From contig CAMJKD010000003.1 in the NCBI GenBank assembly GCA_946406315.1, positions 1 to 64,000 on the forward strand: a stretch of DNA of 64,000 nt. The letters are read 5' to 3'. The first letter of the stretch is position 1; each line of letters begins with the position of its first letter. The stretch comes from an uncultured Candidatus Saccharibacteria bacterium. GTDB lineage: Bacteria; Patescibacteriota; Saccharimonadia; Saccharimonadales; Saccharimonadaceae. Made by a program: the position numbers and the translations under genes. The notes under the pieces were generated by a model, which ran no database searches, had not been told where the DNA came from, and was given only the letters and a program-made list of their open reading frames with translations. This document shows positions 7,456 to 15,928 of the stretch, in pieces.

Positions 7456-9051
7456 ATGAACCGAATAGCGATTTATTTGAATCAGCACATCGATGGCGTG
7501 GTCTATAGCGCGCCCAATGTTTTAGAGCACTATTCGACAGATCGCTCGCTTTTAAAATTCCATCCGCGCATAGTAGCAATTCCGGCAAATACAAATGACA
7601 TCCGTCGTCTAGTGAAATTCTCTAATCAGTTGGCGGCTAAGAAAATTTCGCTACCAATCACCGTGCGCGGTGCGGGCTATAGTAAAACTGGTTCTAGCAT
7701 TGGTAATGGTCTAATTATTTCAACTGAGAAATTGAATCATATTCGAGAAATTGATGTACGCCAACGTTTAATTCGCGTCCAGTCTGGCGTGACTCTTGGC
7801 GAGCTTAAGAAAACACTTGGCGTACATGGTTTAGATTTGCCAGTTAGTGGTGACCCGCACGAAACAATCGGTGGTCTAATTGCTAAAAATGCCGCCGCCA
7901 GCGTAAATACTGAGCCGAAGACTATTACCGATTTCGTTGAAGAAGCAGAGATAGTTCTCAGTGATAGCAGCTTAATTCAGACTAAAAATCTTGGACAGTG
8001 GGGATTAAAGAAAAAGCTTGAACAAAAGAATCTTGAAGGCGAGATTTATCGTCAAATTAGAGAAATAATTAGTAAGCAGTCTGAGACGGTTGTGAAAATT
8101 GCTCTCACTACCCAGAATCGTTCCGGCTATTCCGGTATTAAGTCCGTTCAGAATAAGCGTAACTTCAATATTTTGCCATTATTCTGCGGTTCGGAAGGCA
8201 CGCTCGGCATTATTACGGAGGTTATTTTGCGCGTAGAACCGGTCTTTGAAAGCCCAAAATGGTTTGCGATTCCGTGCTTGGATGGTAAGGATTTTTCTCG
8301 TGTTGCGCAGTTATTAAAGAAACTCAAGTTTACCGACATTGAAGTTTACGATGCGGCCTTATTCAATCAAGCCGAAAGTACCGGAAAGAAACTTGGTTTC
8401 TACCGCAGAGCGCCAGAAGATGGCTACTTGATTGTTGCCAATGCGAAGGACGATGCTCGTCGCGACCGTCGTAATAAGTTCCGTAAACTTAAGAAGGCTT
8501 TAGCCGCTAAAAATAAACTCATCATTGAAGACGTAAAGAATGCGCACGATTTTATTGCGGTCAACGAAAACCTACTCGCCTTCCTCAATGATGCTGGCGC
8601 AAGCTTCTTCTTGCCATTAGTTGACGGCACTTACATACCAGAAGAGCATCAAGTCGAATTTCTTCGTGGTCTCCAGCTCATGTCTGAGAAATTTAAGCTT
8701 AAATTGGCAGTTTACGGTTCTGTTGACTTCAATACTTTCACTGTACGCCCGAGCTTTTCGCCAGCCACTTCAGAGGGGCGCAAAGCTCTCATTACATTCT
8801 TGCGAAAATATCTCCGCCTAGTCGAACATTGTAACGGTTATCCATGCGGCGATGCGCCAGAAGGTCGTTTCTTAGCGATGTTTATGCGCCCAAGTGAAGA
8901 TACAGAAACGCTCGCGTTATATGGTAAGATTAAAGAAGTATTCGACCCATACGATATTTTGAACCCTGGTCTCAAACAAGAAGTTGAGCCGCGCAATGTT
9001 TTGCGCCATTTTCGTACTGATTATAACGGCGGCGTTAATACTGTAAAATAG
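7456..9051 (+). CDS. FAD-binding oxidoreductase (GlcD/D-lactate dehydrogenase type), 531 aa
   Basis: This is a flavoprotein of the FAD/FMN-containing dehydrogenase family that oxidises 2-hydroxyacids such as D-lactate or glycolate. The FAD-binding half shows TVRGAGYSKTGSSIG, then SGVTLGELKKTL, and GDPHETIGGLIAKNAA; the second half ends with FDPYDILNPG, the family's C-terminal signature. ATG 7456 is chosen: the longer frame from 7372 would run through a TATGAT promoter near 7420. It is the first gene to the right of tRNA-Leu and has host-like codon use, so it marks the start of the core segment. Its electron acceptor cannot be told from sequence. Confidence 0.85.
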   Translation: MNRIAIYLNQHIDGVVYSAPNVLEHYSTDRSLLKFHPRIVAIPANTNDIRRLVKFSNQLAAKKISLPITVRGAGYSKTGSSIGNGLIISTEKLNHIREIDVRQRLIRVQSGVTLGELKKTLGVHGLDLPVSGDPHETIGGLIAKNAAASVNTEPKTITDFVEEAEIVLSDSSLIQTKNLGQWGLKKKLEQKNLEGEIYRQIREIISKQSETVVKIALTTQNRSGYSGIKSVQNKRNFNILPLFCGSEGTLGIITEVILRVEPVFESPKWFAIPCLDGKDFSRVAQLLKKLKFTDIEVYDAALFNQAESTGKKLGFYRRAPEDGYLIVANAKDDARRDRRNKFRKLKKALAAKNKLIIEDVKNAHDFIAVNENLLAFLNDAGASFFLPLVDGTYIPEEHQVEFLRGLQLMSEKFKLKLAVYGSVDFNTFTVRPSFSPATSEGRKALITFLRKYLRLVEHCNGYPCGDAPEGRFLAMFMRPSEDTETLALYGKIKEVFDPYDILNPGLKQEVEPRNVLRHFRTDYNGGVNTVK

Positions 9052-9087
9052 TTATACTTACGCTTTATTATCTCTATCTGTTCATGG

Positions 9088-9100
9088 TATAATTTCTGCT
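9088..9100 (+). promoter_or_regulatory. Leaderless promoter -10 for tig
   Basis: TATAAT at 9088-9093 lies seven bases before ATG 9101, so the transcript should start at or one base from the start codon. Confidence 0.7.
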
Positions 9101-10441
9101 ATGAAATCTAGCAGCAAAAAACTCAGTACCTCGGTAGAATTTACCGTTGAGTTCGATCAAAAAGACTTCGAGCCTGCACGTCTCAAAGCTCTTGAGCGCC
9201 TCGCTCGCAATATTAAAGTTCCAGGCTTTCGTAACGGTAAAGCTCCAGCTAATGTCGTTGAACAGCACGTTGACCCAAACGACCTCGCTTCGCAAACTTT
9301 AGATATTATGGTTCGTCGCGCGATTCCGAAACTGTTTGAAGCGGAAGGTCTCATGCCGATTTCGATTCCTCACGTGGATGTACTTAAGTATGTTCCGGGC
9401 GAGATGGCTGAACTAACTATTACGGCCGACATTATGCCAGAAGTTAAACTCGGCGATTATAAGAATGTAAAAGTTGTTTATGACGAGCCTGAAATCGCCG
9501 ACGAAGATGTCGAGGATGTGCTCCATCGTATCGCTGAAAGCTACGCTGAACCAAAAGTTGTCAAACGCGCCGCTAAAAAAGGCGACGAAGTCATTATTGA
9601 TTTCAAAGGCAAAAAAGATGGCAAAACTTTTGATGGCGGTTCTGCTAAAGATTACCATCTCCGTCTCGGTTCCGGTCAATTCATTCCGGGCTTCGAAGAT
9701 GGCATTATCGGTCACGAAGTTGGCGAGAAATTCGATCTTGATATTACTTTTCCTAAGGACTACGCCAGTGAAGAGCTTGCCGGCGCTAAGACTGTTTTCG
9801 AGATTTTGCTTAAGCAAGTTTCCGAACTGGAAACGCCAAAGATTGACGATGATTTAGCGAAGAAGTCTGGCGCTTTCGAGACGCTTGGTGAATTGCGCGA
9901 AGACATCAAGAAGAACTTAATCTCTCGTGCAAACTATGAGGCAGACGAAAAATATAAAGACGCCTTATTAAAGGAAATTGTCGCCCATTCGAAAACCGAA
10001 GCTCCAGAATCACTCGTTCAAGAGCAATTCGAGAGCATGAAAGAAGATACTTTCCGCAATCTTCGCGCGCACGGTATGGATATTGATCAATATCTCGAAC
10101 AAATCAAGCAAACGCAAGAAGAATGGGAAAAGGATCTCCGCGAAGTTGCTCGCGATCGTGTCATTGGCAGTATCATCGTTCAGAGGCTCGCCGAAGAAAT
10201 GAATATCGACGTCTCCGAAGAGGAAGCTGCTCAGCAAGTCGCCGAAATGCGTGCTGTTTATAAAAACGATCCTAAGGCACTAGAGCAATTAAAAAATCCA
10301 GATGTAGCCATGGGTATTCGCAATCGTATGCGTATTGATAAGACCATGAATAAGCTCGTTGAAATCAATAAGCCACACGCCAAGAAGCCGGCTAAGAAAA
10401 AGATTGCAAAAAAGAGCGGCAGCAAAAAAGCTAAAAAATGA
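9101..10441 (+). CDS. tig: Trigger factor, ribosome-bound chaperone, 446 aa
   Basis: Trigger factor binds at the ribosomal exit tunnel and shields nascent chains. The N-terminal ribosome-binding domain carries the signature VPGFRNGKAP. An FKBP-type peptidyl-prolyl isomerase domain follows at about residues 150-240, with GDEVIIDFKGKKDGKTFDGG and FIPGFEDGIIGH. The helical C-terminal domain completes it, with a lysine-rich tail of about 20 residues that is longer than usual. Length fits the family (430-450). It is monocistronic between a leaderless promoter and a bidirectional terminator. Confidence 0.97.
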   Translation: MKSSSKKLSTSVEFTVEFDQKDFEPARLKALERLARNIKVPGFRNGKAPANVVEQHVDPNDLASQTLDIMVRRAIPKLFEAEGLMPISIPHVDVLKYVPGEMAELTITADIMPEVKLGDYKNVKVVYDEPEIADEDVEDVLHRIAESYAEPKVVKRAAKKGDEVIIDFKGKKDGKTFDGGSAKDYHLRLGSGQFIPGFEDGIIGHEVGEKFDLDITFPKDYASEELAGAKTVFEILLKQVSELETPKIDDDLAKKSGAFETLGELREDIKKNLISRANYEADEKYKDALLKEIVAHSKTEAPESLVQEQFESMKEDTFRNLRAHGMDIDQYLEQIKQTQEEWEKDLREVARDRVIGSIIVQRLAEEMNIDVSEEEAAQQVAEMRAVYKNDPKALEQLKNPDVAMGIRNRMRIDKTMNKLVEINKPHAKKPAKKKIAKKSGSKKAKK

Positions 10442-10445
10442 CAAT

Positions 10446-10476
10446 GAATACCGCCAGCAGCAAGCTGGCGGTATTT
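10446..10476. terminator. Bidirectional terminator between tig and the 10476 gene
   Basis: GAATACCGCCAGC and GCTGGCGGTATTTC form a long stem flanked by A and T bases on both sides, serving both convergent units. Confidence 0.85.
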
Positions 10477-10688
10477 CATCGCTGTGGGCTACTTGCTAGA
10501 TGCCAATGGTCGCCATATTCGCAATGATAACAAGTAAGTGTCCCAACCTTTAGTCCATGCTCGACCTCTACTAAGCGCGCACTCATCTCGGCCGTTTCTT
10601 GATCGGGGTAGCAAACCTTGTGTTTATTGCCAACCCAGCATTTCGGTGGATTATATGGTGTAGGTTGTTTATTTTGCGCGCGCGACAT
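10476..10688 (-). CDS. Small CxxC protein, 70 aa
   Basis: A basic 70-residue protein with an early PPKCW and a late CYHCEYGDHWHLA segment. The Cys/His spacing could bind zinc. Its ATG overlaps the stop of the AlkD-like gene (TAATG), so translation is coupled. I do not recognise a named family; a nucleic-acid-binding accessory is possible but not shown. Confidence 0.6.
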   Translation of the reverse strand: MSRAQNKQPTPYNPPKCWVGNKHKVCYPDQETAEMSARLVEVEHGLKVGTLTCYHCEYGDHWHLASSPQR

Positions 10689-11383
10689 TAAAAGTCTCCA
10701 TGCAAATAACGCTGACGCTCATTTTCGGGCATATGCTCAATCGCATAACGCAAGGTTGTACGAGATAGGCGCTTGTAATTGTCGATCAAATAGGACTCGA
10801 CTACGTGTCTATCGACTTTGCTATAAATATCACGCAGCATCCACCCACAGGCTTTATGCATTAAATCTTCGGGGTCGTCGATGCGTCTATCTATCATATC
10901 TAAACCATTGCCAAGAATGCCTTTGCGATAAAAAGCCATGTATGCCACCACGGAAATGCGCCTGCGCCACAAGTCCTTCGACTTATTCAGTTTCGCTAGA
11001 ATACCTTCATCGTGATTCTCTAAACACCAACGTCCAATTAGGTGCGAAGCAAAACAATCAACTAAATCCCAGTTATTAATGTAATCCAAATTGTCTAAAT
11101 ATAATTGAATAATGGTTGCAGGATTTTTGCGGTACTGGTCTTTCATAATAGCCAAGGCGGCAAAACGGTACTCGTGAACGGGCGACTGTAACAATTCACG
11201 TAGCTCAGATAGCGGCATTTTATTAAAGGCTTTTGCGCATTTACGCGTATATGGGGTAGGGATGCCAATCAGAATATCACCCTCGCCATATCCACCCGAG
11301 CAAATGCCAAAATAATGTTGCGTTCGCTCGGCGCGATCGGCGTCAATTCCTTTTTCGAGTTCTGAGATTAGCTTATCTTTCAT
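10688..11383 (-). CDS. AlkD-like DNA alkylation repair protein, 231 aa
   Basis: AlkD-family DNA glycosylases are built of HEAT-like repeats and remove alkylated bases. The protein is helical throughout, and has TNW-type motif NNWDLVDCFASHLIG (family aspartate in WDLVD), followed by RRRISVVAYMAF and PEDLMHKACGWMLRDI. ATG 11383 is chosen: the upstream ATG at 11392 overlaps the -10 TAGAAT at 11391-11396, and 11383 lies seven bases after it, giving a leaderless start. It is cotranscribed with the small CxxC protein. Confidence 0.85.
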   Translation of the reverse strand: MKDKLISELEKGIDADRAERTQHYFGICSGGYGEGDILIGIPTPYTRKCAKAFNKMPLSELRELLQSPVHEYRFAALAIMKDQYRKNPATIIQLYLDNLDYINNWDLVDCFASHLIGRWCLENHDEGILAKLNKSKDLWRRRISVVAYMAFYRKGILGNGLDMIDRRIDDPEDLMHKACGWMLRDIYSKVDRHVVESYLIDNYKRLSRTTLRYAIEHMPENERQRYLHGDF

Positions 11384-11423
11384 CTCAATCATTCTAGCAC
11401 AAACGAACGCTACGCGGCTCGCT

Positions 11424-11458
11424 TTGACAAAAACGCAATTTTGTGCTATAATGAACTA
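11424..11458 (+). promoter_or_regulatory. Consensus leaderless promoter
   Basis: TTGACA at 11424-11429 and TATAAT at 11447-11452 are 17 bases apart, with TG two bases before the -10. Six bases follow and then ATG 11459. It is the clearest example in the window of a promoter that should give a leaderless mRNA. Confidence 0.85.
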
Positions 11459-11758
11459 ATGGATAGTATTTGGGACAAATTTACGAAAATGTATCGCGAA
11501 AAACGTCAAGTTAGTCTTTTAACTTGGACATATGTTGTTATTTCTGTCGCGGTAATCATTGTAGCAGGTCTCATTGCTTTGATTAATCAATCTGTTGGCG
11601 TTGCCGTCTTAATTATCCCGCTTGTTGCAATTGCGGCAATGTGTGCGAACATTATGGTTTGGTCTTTAATCCGTTTTATACTAGAAACACATGAGCAGAA
11701 AGCGAAAGCCAAAGCTCGCAGTGAAAAGCAAACCAAGAAAAAGATTGCTAAGAAATAA
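11459..11758 (+). CDS. Two-helix membrane protein, 99 aa
   Basis: Two hydrophobic segments (about residues 20-42 and 48-72) are followed by a lysine/alanine-rich cytoplasmic tail. The start at 11459 is fixed by the leaderless promoter; an upstream in-frame ATG at 11441 lies inside it. The stop overlaps the start of the SpoU methyltransferase (TAATG), so they form one operon. Function unknown; the family is not recognised. Confidence 0.75.
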   Translation: MDSIWDKFTKMYREKRQVSLLTWTYVVISVAVIIVAGLIALINQSVGVAVLIIPLVAIAAMCANIMVWSLIRFILETHEQKAKAKARSEKQTKKKIAKK

Positions 11759-12309
11759 TGAATCCAAGCGAAGATACGCGTAATTTAGTCGATAAATACA
11801 AAGGCCTCAGCAACGAGGAAATTATTGCCGATCTCGACAAAACGCGCATTCCGCTGGAAATTGCGATAGAAAATCTTGCACACGATTTTAATATTGGTAC
11901 CATTGTGCGTAATGCAAACGCTTTTAATGTCGCGCGCGTACATATTATCGGTAAACGTAAATATAATCGTCGTGGTGCTATGGTTACCGATAAATATTTA
12001 CACATCGACCACTTCGCAACTGTGGAAGAGTTTATTAAAGATGCGCACTCGCGTGGCATGAAAATTGTTTCCGTCGACAATAACCGCCCTGAAGCAAAGG
12101 CACTCGCTAAAATCAAACTCTCAAAAAACTCTATTCTCGTCTTTGGCTCTGAATCGGATGGTATCTCGCAAGAATTGCTCGATAAATCCGACCAAGCTTT
12201 CTATATTGAACAATTAGGCTCAACGCGTTCTATTAATGTGGGTTGCGCTTCAGCAGTTGCCATGTATGAGGCGGTGCGCCGGTTAGGTTTATTGCCAAAA
12301 GATGCGTAA
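11758..12309 (+). CDS. SpoU/TrmH-type RNA 2'-O-methyltransferase, 183 aa
   Basis: This SPOUT enzyme should transfer a methyl group from S-adenosylmethionine to a ribose in rRNA or tRNA. The three family motifs are present: NIGTIVRNANAF, VFGSESDGIS, and STRSINVGCASAVAMYE. There is no extra N-terminal RNA-binding domain, so it is the short TrmH/TrmL-like type. The next gene starts inside its last codons. The exact target nucleotide cannot be read from sequence. Confidence 0.9.
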   Translation: MNPSEDTRNLVDKYKGLSNEEIIADLDKTRIPLEIAIENLAHDFNIGTIVRNANAFNVARVHIIGKRKYNRRGAMVTDKYLHIDHFATVEEFIKDAHSRGMKIVSVDNNRPEAKALAKIKLSKNSILVFGSESDGISQELLDKSDQAFYIEQLGSTRSINVGCASAVAMYEAVRRLGLLPKDA

Positions 12310-12853
12310 ATATCAACTTTCGCAACACTTTCTGCGCAGCCCGAAACTAGCCGGTTTTTTAATTGGCCATAGCAACATTAAGAAACGCGATATGGTCATT
12401 GATATCGGAGCGGGTTCTGGCGTAATTACTACCGCGCTAGCAAAACGCTGTAAACAGGTTATCGCCGTCGAGCCAGATCATGAAACCGTGGAGTTGTTAC
12501 GTAAGAATGTCGGGCAATTCGAAAATATCAAAATCGTTGAGCAGGATTTTCTTGAGATGACCTTGCCGAACGAGCCATATAAGATATTCGCAAATCCACC
12601 TTTTCATCTGAGTTCTGCTATTTTACGCAAACTCAACGAGGCACCAAATCCGCCCGAGGCGATTTATCTCATCCTGCAGAAACAGTTCGCGCTCAAACTT
12701 CTTAATAATGACCGACATTATACGTCGCAACTTGGTAAGCAGTTATTTGTGCATTATGCGCCACGCATTCGCTTGCCGATGAAACCCCATTATTTTACGC
12801 CACCGCCAGCAGTCCCGACTGTTTTATTAGAGCTAAAACGTCGCGAAATATAG
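12302..12853 (+). CDS. Short KsgA/Erm-type rRNA adenine methyltransferase, 183 aa
   Basis: The protein has the Rossmann methyltransferase motif VIDIGAGSGVIT and the acidic end of strand 2 (VEPD). The catalytic motif is NPPFHLSS, where KsgA and Erm proteins usually have NIPY or NLPY. It opens with the family's N-terminal QLSQHFLRSP. At 183 residues it lacks most of the C-terminal domain found in RsmA (about 270) and is also shorter than Erm (about 245). It may be a reduced RsmA for the 16S dimethyladenosines or an Erm-like 23S enzyme. It overlaps the preceding methyltransferase by eight bases. Confidence 0.8.
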   Translation: MRKYQLSQHFLRSPKLAGFLIGHSNIKKRDMVIDIGAGSGVITTALAKRCKQVIAVEPDHETVELLRKNVGQFENIKIVEQDFLEMTLPNEPYKIFANPPFHLSSAILRKLNEAPNPPEAIYLILQKQFALKLLNNDRHYTSQLGKQLFVHYAPRIRLPMKPHYFTPPPAVPTVLLELKRREI

Positions 12854-12885
12854 GTAATAATATTCAAATGTAGTATATTAGAAGC

Positions 12886-12917
12886 GTCACTCCATAGTCC
12901 TCATGGGGTGACTTTTT
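12886..12917 (+). terminator. Terminator of the methyltransferase operon
   Basis: GTCACTCCA and TGGGGTGAC form the stem, followed by five T. The next promoter starts directly after it. Confidence 0.8.
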
Positions 12918-12922
12918 GATGC

Positions 12923-12934
12923 TATAATATGGAC
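12923..12934 (+). promoter_or_regulatory. Leaderless extended -10 for the Mur ligase gene
   Basis: TGCTATAAT ends at 12928. ATG 12935 follows after six bases; the earlier ATG at 12929 touches the -10 and is unlikely to be used. Confidence 0.75.
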
Positions 12935-14209
12935 ATGGATTTCAAATCTAGACTTACTGATAAATTGTATTTTGTAGTAGCCAGTTATTTTAAATTTTGG
13001 GCCAATATTTCTTTGAAACGATGGCATCCGCGTATTATTATGATTACTGGTTCTGCCGGTAAAACTACAATGCTAAATTTAGTTGAAACGCAGCTAGGCA
13101 ATCAAGCGCACTATTCGCATAATGCCAATTCTATCTATGGCATTACCTTTGATATTTTAGGCGAGCATGGAGTGACTGGGTCTAAAATTCAATGGCTCAA
13201 GCTTGCTCTTCGATTCCCAATTCGCGCTTTCACTTTTCGTCATACTGAAAAATATTACATTGTGGAGGCGGACGGTGACTTTCCTGGACGCGCTGAATAT
13301 ATTTCCAAATGGCTGAAGCCTGAAGCCTCGGTCTGGATTAGTCTTGGCCGTTCGCATGCGATTTGTTTTGACGAAGTCGTAAAGAAGGGCAAATTTGCTT
13401 CGTTAGACGAAGCGATTGCGCATGAATTTGCCAATGTACCAAAATATACCAAAAAGTTTGTCGTAATTGATGGCGATAACGAAACAATGGTTAAATTAAC
13501 TAAAGACATTCGCGCCGAAGTTGCTACGGTTAGCAAGAATGAACTTAAATCATATAAAGTTGAGCCAGATCGCGCCGTCTTTACTTTTGCAAAACGCAAA
13601 TTTACGTTTCATGACCCAATGCCACGCGATGTGACTATTCAGCTTTTGATGCTTGAAAAGCTCATGGACTATCTCGATATTGAAGTGAAATATGACCTGA
13701 GCGATTATGTTACGCCTCCCGGTCGTAACAACTTCTACAAAGGAAAGAACGGTCTCAAGCTAATCGACAGTAGTTATAATGCGCATATTATCAGTATGCA
13801 GACAATGCTTGATACTTTTAAAGAAATCGACGTTGAACATAAATGGCTCGTAATTGGCGACATTATTGATCAAGGCAGCATCGAAAAAGAAGAACATGAG
13901 CATCTCGCGGATCTATTGGTCGACGTTAAGGCGGAACAGATTATACTTATCGGCCGTCGTACTGTAAAATATACCTACCCAGTCTTGCGGAAAAAGAAGG
14001 GCGTCCATGTCGTGGCATATCGGAAACCAGACGCAGCGCTTGAATATCTCAAGGCAAATCTAAAAGGCGGCGAAACAATCCTCTTCAAGGGCAGTCAGTA
14101 TCTCGAATGGCTCATTGAGAAGTTCCTTGAAAATCCAGAAGACGCCGCAAACTTGCCGCGTCAAACTGAATTATATAAAAAGCGCCGCGCGAAATGGGGA
14201 TTAAAGTGA
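12935..14209 (+). CDS. Mur-ligase family protein (MurF-like), 424 aa
   Basis: Mur ligases join amino acids to the peptidoglycan precursor using ATP. The P-loop ITGSAGKTT is near residue 40, and a central HNANSIYG and C-terminal PPGRNNF plus DSSYNAH match MurF-type substrate and Mg2+ regions. A hydrophobic N-terminal stretch (residues 8-30) suggests membrane association, unusual for MurF. Neighbours are an alpha/beta hydrolase, two FemAB-type enzymes and a second Mur-like protein, so a cell-wall role is likely. It may add a non-standard residue rather than D-Ala-D-Ala. Confidence 0.8.
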   Translation: MDFKSRLTDKLYFVVASYFKFWANISLKRWHPRIIMITGSAGKTTMLNLVETQLGNQAHYSHNANSIYGITFDILGEHGVTGSKIQWLKLALRFPIRAFTFRHTEKYYIVEADGDFPGRAEYISKWLKPEASVWISLGRSHAICFDEVVKKGKFASLDEAIAHEFANVPKYTKKFVVIDGDNETMVKLTKDIRAEVATVSKNELKSYKVEPDRAVFTFAKRKFTFHDPMPRDVTIQLLMLEKLMDYLDIEVKYDLSDYVTPPGRNNFYKGKNGLKLIDSSYNAHIISMQTMLDTFKEIDVEHKWLVIGDIIDQGSIEKEEHEHLADLLVDVKAEQIILIGRRTVKYTYPVLRKKKGVHVVAYRKPDAALEYLKANLKGGETILFKGSQYLEWLIEKFLENPEDAANLPRQTELYKKRRAKWGLK

Positions 14210-14892
14210 TGCAAAAACTTTACATTATTCACGGCTGGACTTATAAGCCCGAACCATGGGAAGAAGTCATTGCCGTATTAAAGAAAGAATATAAAATTGA
14301 TGCCGAATTACTGCGCGTACCTGGACTTGGTACGAAGTCAGCTGAAGTCTATACGATTGACGATTATGTGACTTGGGCAGTAAAGCGCATTCCGAAAGGC
14401 TCCATTGCGCTTGGGCACAGTAATGGCGGTCGCATCTTGTTAAATATGCTAGTTCAGAAAGGCTCTGACTATCTTAAAGGCTTAATTCTGCTTGATTCGG
14501 CGGGCATTTACGAAGCATCGCGTAAAAATGAGTTAATGCGTAAAATGTCAAAGGCCTTCTCGCCACTTAAAAAGAGTAAACTCGCACGTAAAGTAGTTCA
14601 CAAAGTACTCGGCGTTCATGATTATAATGATGCGCCAGAAAACATGAAAAAAACTATGACGAATATGCTCGATTCGGATAGAGAATTGGACATTTCGCAA
14701 ATCACGACTAAGACTCGAATGATTTGGGGCACAGATGATCAAATGACGCCGTTGCGTCAGGGTGAGAAAATGCACAAACTACTTAAGAACTCCAAGCTAA
14801 CCATCAAAGAAGGTTGGCGCCATTCGCACTATCTTCGAGATATTAAAGCTACCGCCGCAGAAATTGCAAAGCAATATGAGGAGTTAAAATAG
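14209..14892 (+). CDS. Alpha/beta hydrolase, 227 aa
   Basis: The nucleophile elbow GHSNGGR supplies the serine, WGTDDQMTP the acid, and HSHYLRD the histidine of a hydrolase triad. ATG 14209 overlaps the Mur ligase stop (TGATG) and is preferred over the in-frame ATG at 14194, which lies within the previous gene and lacks a ribosome site. It is the second gene of the wall operon and ends directly before the FemAB gene. Substrate unknown; an esterase or amidase acting on wall or lipid intermediates is plausible. Confidence 0.8.
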   Translation: MQKLYIIHGWTYKPEPWEEVIAVLKKEYKIDAELLRVPGLGTKSAEVYTIDDYVTWAVKRIPKGSIALGHSNGGRILLNMLVQKGSDYLKGLILLDSAGIYEASRKNELMRKMSKAFSPLKKSKLARKVVHKVLGVHDYNDAPENMKKTMTNMLDSDRELDISQITTKTRMIWGTDDQMTPLRQGEKMHKLLKNSKLTIKEGWRHSHYLRDIKATAAEIAKQYEELK

Positions 14893-15909
14893 ATGCTAAA
14901 ATTTGTTGAACTCAAACCAAAAGAATTAGACGAATACGTTTTTAAGTTTCATCCAGAGGCGAATTTCTTGCAAACTTCGGCTTGGGGCAAAGTTTACGAG
15001 ATTGATGGCAAAGAGACTTTTTATCGCGGTATCGAGAAAGACGGTAGACTAGTTGCTTCGGCTTTAATTATTCTAAAGCCGGCGAAGCGGGGTCGTTATC
15101 TGGAAATTCCGGGCGGACCCCTCCTTGATTGGGATCATGACAAGAAAACCCTGAATTATTTCCTAGAAGAAATACATAAACTAGCAGAAGAGCATAATTG
15201 CGTATTTGTGCGGATGCGCCCAAATATTTACGATACGCCCGAGCATGAGAAGCTCGCGCAAGAATTCGGCTTAGTCAAATCGCCGATGCATCTCCATGCT
15301 GAACATACGGTTATGCTAGATTTGACCAAAACTGAGGATGAATTGTTGGCCGATATGCGCCGCCAAACTCGCTATGATATTCGTCGCAGCGCAAAACTTG
15401 GTATTAAAGTCGATTATGACAATTCCAAAGATGCTTTTGATGATTTTTATGATATTCAGCTCAAGACCGCAGAGCGTCAAGGATTCATTCCGTCTACGCG
15501 CAAGTTTATTCAGGCACAGCGTGAAGCATTTGGCGACAATGCGCGTATATATACCGCCTCACTTGACGGCACAGTATTAGCTAAAGGCTTAATTTTACTC
15601 CAAAAACCAGAGGCAATTTACCACGAAGCGGCTTCTACGGATGAGGGACGTAAGTTGCCGGGCGCACATGCTCTACAGTGGCAGATTATTAAGGACGCTA
15701 AAGCAATGGGTTTGAAACGCTATAATCTTTTCGGTATTGCACCACCAAACTCGCCACATCATCGTTATGCTGGCGTCACCACCTTTAAGTGTGGCTTCGG
15801 TGGCGAGCAGGTAACGTTCATGCCGGCACAAGATTTGGCGGTTAAAAAGCTACATTATAAAGCCGTCCATGCACTCGAAGAGGTGCGCAAAAAACGTCGC
15901 CACCTTTAA
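14893..15909 (+). CDS. FemAB-type peptidoglycan bridge enzyme, 338 aa
   Basis: Fem proteins use aminoacyl-tRNA to build the interpeptide bridge of peptidoglycan and have two GNAT-like domains. Visible marks are NFLQTSAWG near the N terminus, IPGGPLLDW, RRQTRYDIRRSAKLGIKV in the centre, and a C-terminal KRYNLFGIAPPNSPHHRYAG. Length fits FemX/FemA without the coiled-coil arm. It starts one base after the hydrolase stop region and is paired with a diverged paralogue downstream, so the bridge probably receives at least two additions. Confidence 0.9.
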   Translation: MLKFVELKPKELDEYVFKFHPEANFLQTSAWGKVYEIDGKETFYRGIEKDGRLVASALIILKPAKRGRYLEIPGGPLLDWDHDKKTLNYFLEEIHKLAEEHNCVFVRMRPNIYDTPEHEKLAQEFGLVKSPMHLHAEHTVMLDLTKTEDELLADMRRQTRYDIRRSAKLGIKVDYDNSKDAFDDFYDIQLKTAERQGFIPSTRKFIQAQREAFGDNARIYTASLDGTVLAKGLILLQKPEAIYHEAASTDEGRKLPGAHALQWQIIKDAKAMGLKRYNLFGIAPPNSPHHRYAGVTTFKCGFGGEQVTFMPAQDLAVKKLHYKAVHALEEVRKKRRHL

Positions 15910-15915
15910 TTATGC

Positions 15916-15928
15916 TAAAATAAGTAGC
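15916..15928 (+). promoter_or_regulatory. Leaderless extended -10 for the second FemAB gene
   Basis: TGCTAAAAT ends at 15921 and ATG 15929 follows after seven bases. Confidence 0.7.
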
